From the NCBI GenBank assembly GCA_018262795.1, contig JADFDM010000003.1, positions 1 to 64,000 on the forward strand: a stretch of DNA of 64,000 nucleotides. Direction: 5' to 3'. Below the pieces are notes generated by a model. That model did not search any database and was not told the origin of the DNA. It saw nothing but the letters and a program-made list of their open reading frames with translations. Shown piece after piece: positions 18,731-27,839 of this stretch (its first letter is position 1; each line of letters begins with the position of its first letter). Both the position numbers and the translations under genes were made by a program. Source of the DNA: Sphingobacteriales bacterium. Its GTDB lineage: Bacteria > Bacteroidota > Bacteroidia > Chitinophagales > LD1.

Positions 18731-19390
18731 CTATACCGAGAAGAAGAACTGCTTTTGTAGAAAAGGATTGGTAGCCCGCTCCTGGCCGATGGTAGTTTTG
18801 GGGCCGTGTCCGCAATATACGGTCACCTCATCTGGTAAAGCCATCATCTTTTCGGTGAGTGACAGATACAGCACTTTACCATCGGCTCCCGGAATATCAT
18901 AGCGCCCCACACTGCCGTTGAATAGCACATCGCCACTGATAATTACTTTCTTTGGCTCGTTGTAAAAGGCCAAGTGACCGGGAGAATGGCCGGGCACAAA
19001 CAGCACTCCGAAGGACTGATTGCCGAACGTAATAGTATCGCCTTCCTTCAGAAATTTTTCCGGCTTGGGCGATGCCTCTATATTAAACCCGAAAAAACCT
19101 TGATACTCCAAAGCAGCTTTCATCACTTCAAATTCTATTTCGTGAAATTGCGGAAGCAAGCTGTAAGTGTCGCAGATAAATTTGTTGCCGGGGAAATGGT
19201 CAATGTGACAATGGGTGTTTAGCAACAGCACAGGACGAAGCCCCAAGTCGGTAATAGTTTGCAACAGTTCTTCCCTTTCCTGCTCGTTAGAGCAGCCCGG
19301 ATCTATGATGGCGCATTCCTTCGTTTCATCATAAAGCAAATAAGTGTTTTCGCTGAAAGGGTTAAAAGTAAGGGAGTGTATCTTGAGCAT
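18731..19390 (-). CDS. Metallo-beta-lactamase-fold hydrolase, glyoxalase II-like
   Basis: This 219-residue protein starts at ATG 19390 (MLKIHSLTFNPFSENTYLLY), which matches the conserved N-terminus of the family; the longer upstream open frame runs across the opposite gene and is not credible. The metal-binding THCHIDH motif (His60, His62, Asp64, His65) is complete, with later ligands in VPGHSPGH, SGDVLF and YCGHGP. It belongs to the group often annotated as hydroxyacylglutathione hydrolase-like, which acts on thioesters; the true substrate is not known. It is divergent from the TolB-propeller gene, the two starts being about 75 bases apart. Confidence 0.9.
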   Translation of the reverse strand: MLKIHSLTFNPFSENTYLLYDETKECAIIDPGCSNEQEREELLQTITDLGLRPVLLLNTHCHIDHFPGNKFICDTYSLLPQFHEIEFEVMKAALEYQGFFGFNIEASPKPEKFLKEGDTITFGNQSFGVLFVPGHSPGHLAFYNEPKKVIISGDVLFNGSVGRYDIPGADGKVLYLSLTEKMMALPDEVTVYCGHGPKTTIGQERATNPFLQKQFFFSV

Positions 19391-19465
19391 GAATGTAATT
19401 TGATTAAGTTTGATGTAAACTGCTATACCACGCGAAATAAAACAATCTTTGTCGGCTTGTGTTTG

Positions 19466-22400
19466 ATGAAAGTCATGATTAAACGTCCCATCCCTTTTAC
19501 TGAGAATCGCAAGGCCGGGATTTCCGCCTCCGGTGTTTTCATTACCGGTGTGCTGATGTTGCTGTTCTCCGCGTCTTATTCTCAATCCGCAGATCAGAAA
19601 TTTGGGCAGAGCCGAGTGCAGTATAAGGATTACACTTTCCAGTATTACGAGAGCGATAATTTTACTACTTATTTCTATCAGGGCGGTCAGGACGTAGGGA
19701 AGTATGTGATTAAAACGGCAGAGGATGTGTCGGAGGAAATTGCTACGCTGCTCGATTTCAAATACCGCAGAAAGATTGACATCATCGTGTACAACAACAT
19801 CAATGAACTGAACCAAACCAATATCGGCATTTACGAGCAGGGGCAAAATCCCGGAGGGGTTACTAAAGTTCCGGAGAACAAAATGTTTATCTACAACAAT
19901 GGCGACCACCGCTTTATTGATAAGCAAGTGCGCGAAGGATTGGCGCGAATTTACGTGGATAAGATGGTGCTGGGCAGCAGCTTTGCCGAACTGATTCAGA
20001 ACGCGGTATTGCTAAACCTGCCCGACTGGTATAAGCTGGGGTTGGTGGAATACATCGGCAAGGATTGGGATAGCCAAATGGAAGATAAGTTGCGCGATGG
20101 AATTATGAACGGGCGCTTCCGTAAACTGAATAAACTGCAACCGGAGGAGGCCGTGTTTGTGGGTCATTCCATCTGGCATTATGTGGAGGAGGTGTACGGC
20201 AAATCGGCTGTGAGTAATGTGATTTACCTCACCCGCGTGAACCGCAGTGTGGACAATGGTTTTCTTTTCGTACTGGGCACCGATCTGAACGAAACACTTC
20301 AAAAGTGGTACTCCTATTATTACACTCGCTTCACCAAAGAAAAAGCATTGACGAACCTTCCGGCTGATAGCAATATGGTAAAGGCGCGCATCCGCAAAGA
20401 CTTCGATTATTATGAGTCGAAGCTGAGTCCCGATGGTAAGCACATTGCGTATGCCAGCAATGATATGGGTCGCTACCGAGTGCATGTGCTGAATACAGAA
20501 ACGAAGGAAAGCAAAGTGGTTTTCAGAGGAGGCTTTCGCACCAATACACTTTTCACCGATGAGTCTATTCCCTTATTGGCCTGGGAGCCGGGAGGGAAAA
20601 AGTTGGCTATACTTAGCGATAGGCGTGCGCAAACTTTCCTTCGCTTTTACGATATAGAAACGCATAAGATGGAGGTGAATCCGGTGAGGAAATTTCAGAA
20701 AGTGATTAGCTTCTCGTTTGTAGATTCAAAGCAGTTGGTAATGAGCGCAATTCAGAACGGGCAAACGGATATTTTCCTTTATACCATTGCTTCTACTACC
20801 ACTAAACGCTTAACCGATGATTACTTTGATGATTTATACCCCGCTTATATTGAGGCAGACAGTATGCGCGGTATTATGTTTTCGAGCAATCGCCCGGATG
20901 CCTCGCTGACTCCCGGCCGTTACGAATCGCAAAACCTGCTGCAAACGCTGGATTTGTTTTTCTACGATCTCAATGCCTCTAAGCTATATCAAGTCACCTC
21001 CACTCCACTGGCCGATGAAACCTACCCGCAAAATTTTGATGCCTATTCGTATTGCTATCTGAGCGATGTAAACGGTATTCGAAATCGCTTTATCGGTCAC
21101 TTTGAAAAAGTATTTGACCATACCAACAAAACATACTACTACACCGATAAAGAAAGCGGGGAAGCAGATTCGATCACTACCCTGAGCAGTGTTCGTGCCG
21201 ATTCCATCTTAGACCTAAATACGATAACTCTCACCGATTCTTCTTTCGAAAAAATATTTACTACCGGAGGGGTCAACACTCCTTACACCAATTCTTTCTA
21301 CAACATTCGCAGCCAATCAGTTGTGCCCGGCAAGGGTATGGCACTGGATATGCTGATACAAAATAACCGTCCGCGGTTTTACAAGTACCAATTCACTTCT
21401 ACACATAATAAAGGCTCGGTACACTTGGCTGACTATATGGTGAAACGGCAATTAAAGGTGATGGAGGAGAAGAATGAAAAGGAGAAGAAAGACACCGCCA
21501 TTGAAAGTAAAAATACAGTGTCGGCTTACGATACAATAAAGGGAGAAGTGGGGAATCGCCCCTTCGATTTTCAAAGTGAGTTTGACTATGGCATTAAACT
21601 ATTCGATTGGGATTCTGCGGCTACTTCAAAAATAAATGAAGCACAGGACGGGGGATATATCTTCCGCTTTTCTCGCACTCGCCCCTACTTTGTACAGTTT
21701 ATGATTGACAAGGTGATTACGCAGATTGACAACACGCTGCAGATGACCAGCTATCAGCCTTTTGATCCTTCGGTGCCGCAGTACAATCTCGCTCCTGTCA
21801 GTTTCATGTTTAAGTTCGGCATCACTGATCTGTTAGAAAACCACAAGTTGTATGGCGGCATCAGCCTTCCGTTTACCGGAGCGAATGGCAGCAGTCAGTA
21901 TTTTGTCACTTACGAAAACCTGAAGAAACGCTTAGACAAAAAATTTACTTTTTACCGAAGAGTGCAGAACGGCACCGCTTACGACAAACTGCCTTTCACC
22001 AATGTAGTGCTCGGTGGCAACTATTCGGTGAACTACAGCATTAAAACCAATTATGCAGAGATAGCCCTGAACTATCCCTTAGATGTGTTGAATAGTTTTC
22101 GCTTTGCGCTGGCCTTTAGGAACGATAAGATAGTGTATAAAGCCAAAGATGATTTCACCCTGAATCTTCCGAATGTTTCGGACAACTGGTTGTTTCTCCG
22201 CGCAGAGTATGTGTTTGATAACTGCATGGAGGTGATGACCAATATTCGCTATGGCACGCGCTTTAAAGTATTTGCCGAAATTCATAAAGAGTTCCCCACC
22301 AAAAACAAGGTGCTGTTTGACAAGATGGATTTCCCGGTCGTGCAATTCAACAATAAGTATTTGGGGGTGATAGGATTTGACCTCCGCCATTACCAGAAAA

Positions 22401-22990
22401 TATATAAACAAATAATTTGGGCCAATCGACTGGCCTTTAGCGCTTCGTATGGCAACTCAAAATTGATCTATTATCTCGGAGGACTTGACAACTGGATTAC
22501 CACCGGTCGCTTCGATAAGTTTGACCACACCACGCCTATCAACACCAATAACAATTATGCTTTTCAAACTGTTGCTACTCCACTTCGGGGCTTTAAACAA
22601 AATGCGCGAAATGGCGATAAATACATTGTGCTGAACTCTGAATTGCGTGTTCCTATTTTTGCGGCTTTAATCAATCGCCCGATCAAGTCCGACATCATTC
22701 GCAACTTTCAGTTAGTCGGCTTTTTTGATGTGGGTACTGCTTGGGAAGGGCTTACTCCTTTCTCTGATAACAATCCATTGTTCAACGAAGAGATTCCAAA
22801 TCCTACCGATAATCCTTCGGTGATTGTGCGAGTAAAAAGATATAAGACACCGGTTATTTTCGGCTTTGGTCCGGGAGTGCGCACCACTTTCCTCAGTTAT
22901 TTCTTCCGCTTCGATATGGCGTGGGGATGGGATACCGGAGTGGTGAGCAAGAAGCCCGCCTATTATTTTACATTTGGAACCGATTTTTAA
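19466..22990 (+). CDS. Outer-membrane protein: peptidase-like N-terminus, TolB-like propeller, C-terminal barrel
   Basis: The product is about 1174 residues from ATG 19466 (19475 is equally possible); a hydrophobic signal follows ([16 protein letters not shown]). Residues of about 40-290 resemble the MA-clan peptidase-like domain seen in such proteins, but the usual HExxH is not evident. Residues of about 300-600 contain WD40/TolB-type propeller repeats ([25 protein letters not shown]). From about 760 onward the sequence alternates like a 12-16-strand barrel, ending in aromatic YYFTFGTDF, as outer-membrane proteins do. Homologues are often labelled translocation protein TolB. Likely role: envelope biogenesis or transport. 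The lptB start follows about 30 bases after the stop, suggesting co-transcription. Confidence 0.75.
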   Translation: MKVMIKRPIPFTENRKAGISASGVFITGVLMLLFSASYSQSADQKFGQSRVQYKDYTFQYYESDNFTTYFYQGGQDVGKYVIKTAEDVSEEIATLLDFKYRRKIDIIVYNNINELNQTNIGIYEQGQNPGGVTKVPENKMFIYNNGDHRFIDKQVREGLARIYVDKMVLGSSFAELIQNAVLLNLPDWYKLGLVEYIGKDWDSQMEDKLRDGIMNGRFRKLNKLQPEEAVFVGHSIWHYVEEVYGKSAVSNVIYLTRVNRSVDNGFLFVLGTDLNETLQKWYSYYYTRFTKEKALTNLPADSNMVKARIRKDFDYYESKLSPDGKHIAYASNDMGRYRVHVLNTETKESKVVFRGGFRTNTLFTDESIPLLAWEPGGKKLAILSDRRAQTFLRFYDIETHKMEVNPVRKFQKVISFSFVDSKQLVMSAIQNGQTDIFLYTIASTTTKRLTDDYFDDLYPAYIEADSMRGIMFSSNRPDASLTPGRYESQNLLQTLDLFFYDLNASKLYQVTSTPLADETYPQNFDAYSYCYLSDVNGIRNRFIGHFEKVFDHTNKTYYYTDKESGEADSITTLSSVRADSILDLNTITLTDSSFEKIFTTGGVNTPYTNSFYNIRSQSVVPGKGMALDMLIQNNRPRFYKYQFTSTHNKGSVHLADYMVKRQLKVMEEKNEKEKKDTAIESKNTVSAYDTIKGEVGNRPFDFQSEFDYGIKLFDWDSAATSKINEAQDGGYIFRFSRTRPYFVQFMIDKVITQIDNTLQMTSYQPFDPSVPQYNLAPVSFMFKFGITDLLENHKLYGGISLPFTGANGSSQYFVTYENLKKRLDKKFTFYRRVQNGTAYDKLPFTNVVLGGNYSVNYSIKTNYAEIALNYPLDVLNSFRFALAFRNDKIVYKAKDDFTLNLPNVSDNWLFLRAEYVFDNCMEVMTNIRYGTRFKVFAEIHKEFPTKNKVLFDKMDFPVVQFNNKYLGVIGFDLRHYQKIYKQIIWANRLAFSASYGNSKLIYYLGGLDNWITTGRFDKFDHTTPINTNNNYAFQTVATPLRGFKQNARNGDKYIVLNSELRVPIFAALINRPIKSDIIRNFQLVGFFDVGTAWEGLTPFSDNNPLFNEEIPNPTDNPSVIVRVKRYKTPVIFGFGPGVRTTFLSYFFRFDMAWGWDTGVVSKKPAYYFTFGTDF

Positions 22991-23021
22991 CTCGGCAGAA
23001 AAAGTAAATCTGATTGCCATC

Positions 23022-23771
23022 ATGCTTACATTGCGCGCAGAAAATTTATTAAAAGTGTACCGGGGAAGAGCGGTGGTGAATGATGTATCAGTGAATGTGA
23101 ATCAAGGTGAAATTGTTGGACTGCTCGGTCCTAATGGCGCAGGGAAAACCACTTCCTTCTATCAGATAGTCGGATTGATACCACCCGACAAAGGGAAAAT
23201 ATTTTTGGGCGAGCAGGAAATCACCAACCTGCCCATGTATAAGCGCGCAAAGTTGGGCATTGGTTATCTGCCGCAAGAGGCATCGGTTTTTCGTCAGCTT
23301 TCGGTAGAAGATAATATTGCAGCCGTGCTCGAAATGACTTCCCTAAGCAAAGCAAAGCAGAAGGAAAGATTAGAACTTTTATTAGCAGAGTTTGGATTGA
23401 ACCGCGTGCGCAGTAGTATGGGAAATGTGCTGAGTGGTGGCGAAAGAAGAAGAACAGAAATTGCCCGCTCTCTGGCCACCGACCCCAAGTTTATTTTGTT
23501 AGACGAACCCTTTGCCGGCATTGACCCCATAGCCGTAGAAGACATTCAGCGAATTGTGATAAAACTGAAAGAGAAAAACATTGGTGTGCTGATTACCGAC
23601 CACAATGTGCAGGAAACTCTTTCCATCACCGATCGCGCTTATCTTTTGTTTGAAGGAACCATTCTAAAACAAGGAACCTCCGATGAACTGGCAGAAGATG
23701 AGCAGGTGCGAAGGCTGTATCTCGGTCAACATTTTGTGCTGCGCAAGAAAGGGGAATCGCTCAAGAATTAG
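23022..23771 (+). CDS. lptB: LPS export ABC transporter ATP-binding protein
   Basis: This 249-residue ABC ATPase has Walker [10 protein letters not shown] (residues 36-44), a Q-loop ([14 protein letters not shown], characteristic of LptB), signature LSGGERRR, Walker [11 protein letters not shown] and a switch histidine in ITDHNV. LptB powers LptFG in pulling lipopolysaccharide out of the inner membrane. The ATG at 23022 is preferred over an upstream TTG because it gives the family's short N-terminus ([11 protein letters not shown]). It sits in a row with the outer-membrane barrel protein upstream and the GH3 gene 13 bases downstream, a likely envelope operon. Confidence 0.93.
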   Translation: MLTLRAENLLKVYRGRAVVNDVSVNVNQGEIVGLLGPNGAGKTTSFYQIVGLIPPDKGKIFLGEQEITNLPMYKRAKLGIGYLPQEASVFRQLSVEDNIAAVLEMTSLSKAKQKERLELLLAEFGLNRVRSSMGNVLSGGERRRTEIARSLATDPKFILLDEPFAGIDPIAVEDIQRIVIKLKEKNIGVLITDHNVQETLSITDRAYLLFEGTILKQGTSDELAEDEQVRRLYLGQHFVLRKKGESLKN

Positions 23772-23784
23772 CTTTGATTTCTCC

Positions 23785-25305
23785 ATGCCCGATATAAAGA
23801 ATTTTCTCTTTCGGACTTTCCTTCGATACGGCTATCCCCCTGATTTTTCGACTGAACGATCCATTCAGGAGCAACGGAAAAACTTCAGGAAAATTCTTTC
23901 GAGCATTCGCCACACGGCATTAGGCAAGGATATTGGTCTTCAGAAAATTAAAACCTATGATGATTTCCGCAAAGCGATTCCAATAACACAATACCCCTTT
24001 TACAAACCCTACATCGAACGCATCCGGAACGGTGAACAGCGGGTGATGAGTACAGATCGGGTGCAGTGGTTTGGCAAAACCGCAGGTACTACCAGCGGCA
24101 GCAGTAAACTAATTCCCCTAACCCGAACATTCATGCGTAAAACGCAAGTGAGCGGTACCTTCTACAGTTTATCGCGCCTCCATTCTTTAGATAAAACGGT
24201 GGACATTCTGAACACTAAAAATTTTGTGATGACAGGCGGCATTTACGAAACGCTGCAACCTTCGGGTATTGTGGTGGGCGATGTGTCAGCCATTATGATG
24301 AAGAATATTCCATTGCCGTTTCGATCTATTTATGTGCCCGATAATGTTCTCATTACTCATCCTTCTTGGCAATATAAAATCAATCAAATAGCGAAAGACG
24401 TTCGCCAAGCCAATGTAGGTACTATCAGCGGCATACCAACTTGGCATTTGGCCGTGCTGCGAAAAATACGGGAGGAAACTCCGTTCAAAAACTTACGTGA
24501 AATCTGGAAACACTATCGCATTTTTTTTCATGGTGGAGTAAACTTTGAACCTTATCGAAAACATTTTGAAGAACTGACGGGAACGGATGAGGCTATTTTT
24601 TTTGAAGCCTACAATGCCACCGAAGGTTTCTTTGGTATTCAGGCGGAGGTGAAGGGGGGAGATTTGTTACTGCTCACCAATACGGCTGTTTATTATGAAT
24701 TTATTCCTTTCAGTGATTACGGAATGGATAGTGCCCGCGTATTGAATCTTGAAGAAATTGAAGCCGGAGTTCCTTATGTATTGCTGGTGACTGCGCTCAA
24801 TGGACTGGTGCGGTATGTGATTGGCGATGTGCTCACGTTTACTTCTACCGACCCGTTTCGGTTTCGCATCACGGGGCGAACGCAAGAATACATCAATGCT
24901 TTCGGAGAAGATTTGCTGCTTTCAAATGTGGTGAATGCACTCATGAAAGCCAATGAAAAATTTGGAAGTAGGATCAGCGAATACACGGTAGCTCCGCAAT
25001 ACATCCGCTTGAGCGACAAAGGTAAAATGCAGTTCGTGATTGAATTTCTGCAAGCTCCCGATGACCTCGGTGAATTTGCTTGCGAACTCGACTTTCAGTT
25101 GCAAAATGAAAACTCTAATTACGCCCAAAAGAGAAATAACGATCTGGCTTTAACTTCGCTCGAAGTGATACCCGCACCCACCGGTACTTTTTATCGGTGG
25201 ATGGAAAGCAAAGGGAAATTAGGCGGCCAGCACAAGGTTCCGCGCTTAGTAAACGGAAGAGAAATGATAGAGGAAATTTTGGCGCTGTTACAAACCGGTC
25301 TTTAA
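23785..25305 (+). CDS. GH3 auxin-responsive-promoter family protein (acyl-adenylate/amide synthetase-like)
   Basis: This 506-residue protein belongs to the bacterial GH3 family, relatives of plant jasmonate/auxin amino-acid synthetases. It carries the family nucleotide-binding segment TAGTTSGSSKLIPLT, the FFEAYNATEGFFG block and YVIGDVLTF with a later RITGRTQEYINAFGE. These families activate a carboxylate with ATP and join it to an amine; the bacterial substrate is unknown. ATG 23785 lies just after the lptB stop and gives the conserved MPDIKNFLF start; the longer frame overlaps lptB. The stop overlaps by four bases with the convergent polyprenyl synthase gene. Confidence 0.85.
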   Translation: MPDIKNFLFRTFLRYGYPPDFSTERSIQEQRKNFRKILSSIRHTALGKDIGLQKIKTYDDFRKAIPITQYPFYKPYIERIRNGEQRVMSTDRVQWFGKTAGTTSGSSKLIPLTRTFMRKTQVSGTFYSLSRLHSLDKTVDILNTKNFVMTGGIYETLQPSGIVVGDVSAIMMKNIPLPFRSIYVPDNVLITHPSWQYKINQIAKDVRQANVGTISGIPTWHLAVLRKIREETPFKNLREIWKHYRIFFHGGVNFEPYRKHFEELTGTDEAIFFEAYNATEGFFGIQAEVKGGDLLLLTNTAVYYEFIPFSDYGMDSARVLNLEEIEAGVPYVLLVTALNGLVRYVIGDVLTFTSTDPFRFRITGRTQEYINAFGEDLLLSNVVNALMKANEKFGSRISEYTVAPQYIRLSDKGKMQFVIEFLQAPDDLGEFACELDFQLQNENSNYAQKRNNDLALTSLEVIPAPTGTFYRWMESKGKLGGQHKVPRLVNGREMIEEILALLQTGL

Positions 25306-26276
25306 TTTTTCCGTTCAATGGTAAAGGCAATCAGTTGCGCTATGGAATGGCGCGCATCACTTTCGGGAAACGAATACAGCAACTTCTGCGCTTCTTCCTT
25401 ATACTCATTCATTCGCTGAGCGGCATAGTCCATACCTCCATTAGAGCGAACGGTTGCAATGAGCCAAGCCACCTTTTCTAAATCTTGATTTTCATTTTTC
25501 ACCACATTAATCATTTTCCTTTTTGTAGCAGTATCTACTTTGTTGAGCGCGTAAATAAGGGGTAAGGTCATTTTCCGTTCCTTAATATCAATACCGCGTG
25601 GCTTGCCAATCTCCGCTTCTTCGTAATCAAAAAGGTCATCTTTAATCTGAAACGCAATGCCTATTTTCTCTCCCATCATTTTTAAGCGTTGCACTACTTC
25701 TTCCTGATCGGTAGCGGTAGTGGCACCGCAAGCACAAGCCGAAGAAATTAGCGAAGCAGTTTTTTGTCGGATAATTTCAAAGTAGATTTCTTCTTTGATG
25801 TCTAACCTGCGAGCTTTTTCCAATTGAAGCAATTCGCCCTCACTCATTTCGCGGATAGTATTGGAAAGAATTTGCAGCAAACCATACTGACTGTTCTCAA
25901 TGGAAAGCAGCAGCCCTTTCGCCAACAAATAATCGCCCACCAACACCGCAATTTTATTTTTCCAAAGCGCATTGATAGAAAAAAATCCTCTGCGCTGGTA
26001 ACTGTCATCTACCACATCATCATGCACCAAGGTAGCCGTGTGCAAAATCTCTACTAATGATGCGGCCACATAGGTGGCTTCGTTGATTTCGCCCGCTAAT
26101 TGTGCCGAGAGGAAAACGAACATAGGGCGCATCTGCTTTCCTTTGCGCGTAACGATGTAATGCGTAATTCGGTCGAGCAAGGGAGCATTGCTCTTCATGC
26201 TTTCGCGAAAGCGAACTTCAAACTCGTCCAACTCGCGAGCAATAGGTTTTTTAATATCCTCCAGACTTACTTCCAT
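25302..26276 (-). CDS. Polyprenyl diphosphate synthase (long-chain trans type)
   Basis: The 324-residue product has both aspartate-rich motifs of trans-prenyltransferases: LVHDDVVDD and FQIKDDLFDYE, plus GKQMRPMF. It extends farnesyl or geranylgeranyl diphosphate with isopentenyl diphosphate to a long chain, most probably the side chain of menaquinone. The ATG at 26276 (MEVSLEDIKKP) is preferred; an in-frame GTG at 26306 would add ten residues. It converges on the GH3 gene with a four-base tail overlap and is divergent from the hydrolase gene at 26366. Confidence 0.93.
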   Translation of the reverse strand: MEVSLEDIKKPIARELDEFEVRFRESMKSNAPLLDRITHYIVTRKGKQMRPMFVFLSAQLAGEINEATYVAASLVEILHTATLVHDDVVDDSYQRRGFFSINALWKNKIAVLVGDYLLAKGLLLSIENSQYGLLQILSNTIREMSEGELLQLEKARRLDIKEEIYFEIIRQKTASLISSACACGATTATDQEEVVQRLKMMGEKIGIAFQIKDDLFDYEEAEIGKPRGIDIKERKMTLPLIYALNKVDTATKRKMINVVKNENQDLEKVAWLIATVRSNGGMDYAAQRMNEYKEEAQKLLYSFPESDARHSIAQLIAFTIERKN

Positions 26277-26353
26277 GCAGGCGGCTAAAGTATGATTTAA
26301 TGCCACTTTATGTATGAATATTATCTGCTAATCTTCGGGCGGTAAAAGTGTTT

Positions 26354-26361
26354 TAATATTG
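26354..26361 (+). promoter_or_regulatory. Near-consensus -7 box TAATATTG, four bases before ATG
   Basis: One mismatch from TAnnTTTG; CGGT separates it from ATG 26366, the same N4 spacing as at 8303, 27840 and 44762. Supports 26366 as the start. Confidence 0.4.
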
Positions 26362-26365
26362 CGGT

Positions 26366-27214
26366 ATGATTATGAAAGAGCGAAACATCATTCTGCAAAG
26401 CCGACACCACCGTCCGTTTTTGACAGATGTATATTATAGGCAGAACGGAGCGCGGAAACCGATAGTCATTTTCAGTCATGGCTTTAAAGGCTTTAAAGAT
26501 TGGGGCGCTTTTGATTTGGTGGCAGAGCAGTTTGCCGATGCGGGATTCGTGTTTGTAAAATTCAACTTTTCTCATAACGGCACCACCATTGATCATCCTG
26601 TTGATTTTGTAGATCTCGAAGCTTTCGGGAATGACAATATCAGTATTGAGTTAGATGATTTAGGCGTGGTGATGGACTGGGTATGTTCCGATAATTTTCC
26701 GCTTTCAAAAGAAGAATACAATCGCGATGAGATTTATCTGACCGGCCACAGCCGAGGAGGAGGCATCGCCATTCTAAAGGCCGCTGAAGATGATCGAGTA
26801 AAAAAGCTCTGCACTTGGGGAAGCATTAATGAACTGGGGAAATACTGGGCGCAAGAGGAGATGGACAAGATTAAAAAGGAGGGAGTGATTTTTATTCCCA
26901 ACAGCCGCACCAATCAGATGATGCCTATAAAATGGCAGATGTATGAGGACTACTTTACCAATAGGGATCGCCTGTTTATTCCCGATGCCGTGCGAAAACT
27001 GAGTATCCCGTTTCTGATTATTCACGGAGCTAAAGATGAAACCGTGCCCGTAGCTTCTGCTACTGAAATGCAGCATTGGAACAAGGCAGCCGAGTTGCTG
27101 ATTATTGAAAACGGCAATCACAATTTTGGCGGAAAGCATCCGTGGGATAGTGAAGAATTACCGAAAGATTTAGAGAGAGTAGTGGAGGATACCGTTAAGT
27201 TTTTCGGCAGGTAA
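26366..27214 (+). CDS. Alpha/beta hydrolase, dienelactone-hydrolase-like
   Basis: This 282-residue cytosolic protein shows the full catalytic set of the alpha/beta fold: nucleophile elbow GHSRGG (Ser129), an acidic residue in IIHGAKDETVP, and His in GNHNFGG. An oxyanion-hole motif FSHGFKGFKDWG occurs near residue 36. There is no signal peptide. Hydrolases of this group act on small esters or acyl peptides; the substrate is not apparent. The start may be ATG 26366 (MIMKERN) or 26372 (MKERN); promoter spacing favours the first. It is a single gene, with no partner nearby. Confidence 0.88.
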   Translation: MIMKERNIILQSRHHRPFLTDVYYRQNGARKPIVIFSHGFKGFKDWGAFDLVAEQFADAGFVFVKFNFSHNGTTIDHPVDFVDLEAFGNDNISIELDDLGVVMDWVCSDNFPLSKEEYNRDEIYLTGHSRGGGIAILKAAEDDRVKKLCTWGSINELGKYWAQEEMDKIKKEGVIFIPNSRTNQMMPIKWQMYEDYFTNRDRLFIPDAVRKLSIPFLIIHGAKDETVPVASATEMQHWNKAAELLIIENGNHNFGGKHPWDSEELPKDLERVVEDTVKFFGR

Positions 27215-27275
27215 TTACTCAATACATAAAACAAGAGCATCTGCTACGCGCTTATTTCTCCGATTCATAAGAAAG

Positions 27276-27474
27276 CTAAATATCAAATACAAATGTTTCG
27301 CTTTCTGCACTTGATTTTGGCACTGCCATCTTTTCCTCTTTTAGACCTTCTAAATGAAAAACAATGGCCTCATAAATGTTTTTTGCAGCCAATTTTTTTT
27401 GTTTTTCCGCTGGCAATTACGTCTGCTAAATCCGGTGCGTAAGCAGAATATCCTGCTTTTGTTTTTTGCTCCAT
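27276..27474 (-). pseudogene. Frameshifted HicB-like antitoxin remnant
   Basis: On the minus strand, ATG 27474 begins MEQKTKAGYSAYAPDLAD followed by VIASGKTKK, the N-terminal HicB pattern (GYSAYxPDL, then ATGKT). The frame is then lost at an A8 run (T8 on the plus strand, 27393-27400). Removing one A gives LAAKNIYEAIVFHLEGLK and a normal end FVFDI before TAG 27276-27278. HicB proteins are antitoxins that neutralise the HicA RNase; no HicA frame is visible on either side. The short N-terminus before GYSAY is cut by the palindromic element at 27468-27547. Confidence 0.7.
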
Positions 27475-27547
27475 AGGGAGCATAGGGTAGAATAATATTC
27501 CTGTACGCCCTATTCTATCTATTACAATTAAATTCCTACGGAGTTAA
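27468..27547. repeat. Short palindromic element next to the HicB remnant
   Basis: One end is GCTCCATAGGGAGC (27468-27481), the other TTCCTACGGAGTT; between them lies an inverted TAGAATA/TATTCTA pair. Small elements with CTCC-TA-GGAG ends are a recollection from other Bacteroidota genomes, not checked here. The remaining 280 bases up to 27827 contain only an unconvincing 61-codon frame. Confidence 0.4.
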
Positions 27548-27827
27548 AATGCAAAAAAGGCAAGAGACAATTGAGCAAGAGAACTCATCTATCCATAGCC
27601 AGAAGACAAGCCTCTCCTGCTGTTCTGAGTCTGAAGCAGAGCCTGTGCCGAGAGACTCAGGGTTACATTTCTTATCGCTCGGTATCAAAATGAATTGGGC
27701 GAAAACAACCTACCGCTATCACAGGTTTTGCTAATAGCCATCTACTTATCAGCCCAAGCACCCATCGGCCTATTGAGATATTTGAGAAAGGAATGAGTAC
27801 AGCGCCCATATACTGGAGCGGTTTAAG

Positions 27828-27835
27828 TATGTTTG
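27828..27835 (+). promoter_or_regulatory. -7 box TATGTTTG, leaderless-type promoter of mutL
   Basis: A perfect TAnnTTTG followed by TCCG and ATG 27840. The mutL start is fixed by its conserved N-terminus, which makes this the most secure example of the box-N4-ATG arrangement. No clear -33 element was found. Confidence 0.6.
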
Positions 27836-27839
27836 TCCG

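Noticed and set aside
18603-18815. 70-codon minus-strand frame
   Set aside because: It overlaps the C-terminus of the metallo-beta-lactamase-fold gene in another frame, with no support.
27549-27734. 61-codon plus-strand frame between the HicB remnant and mutL
   Set aside because: Composition is not protein-like and there is no promoter box or homology I can recognise.
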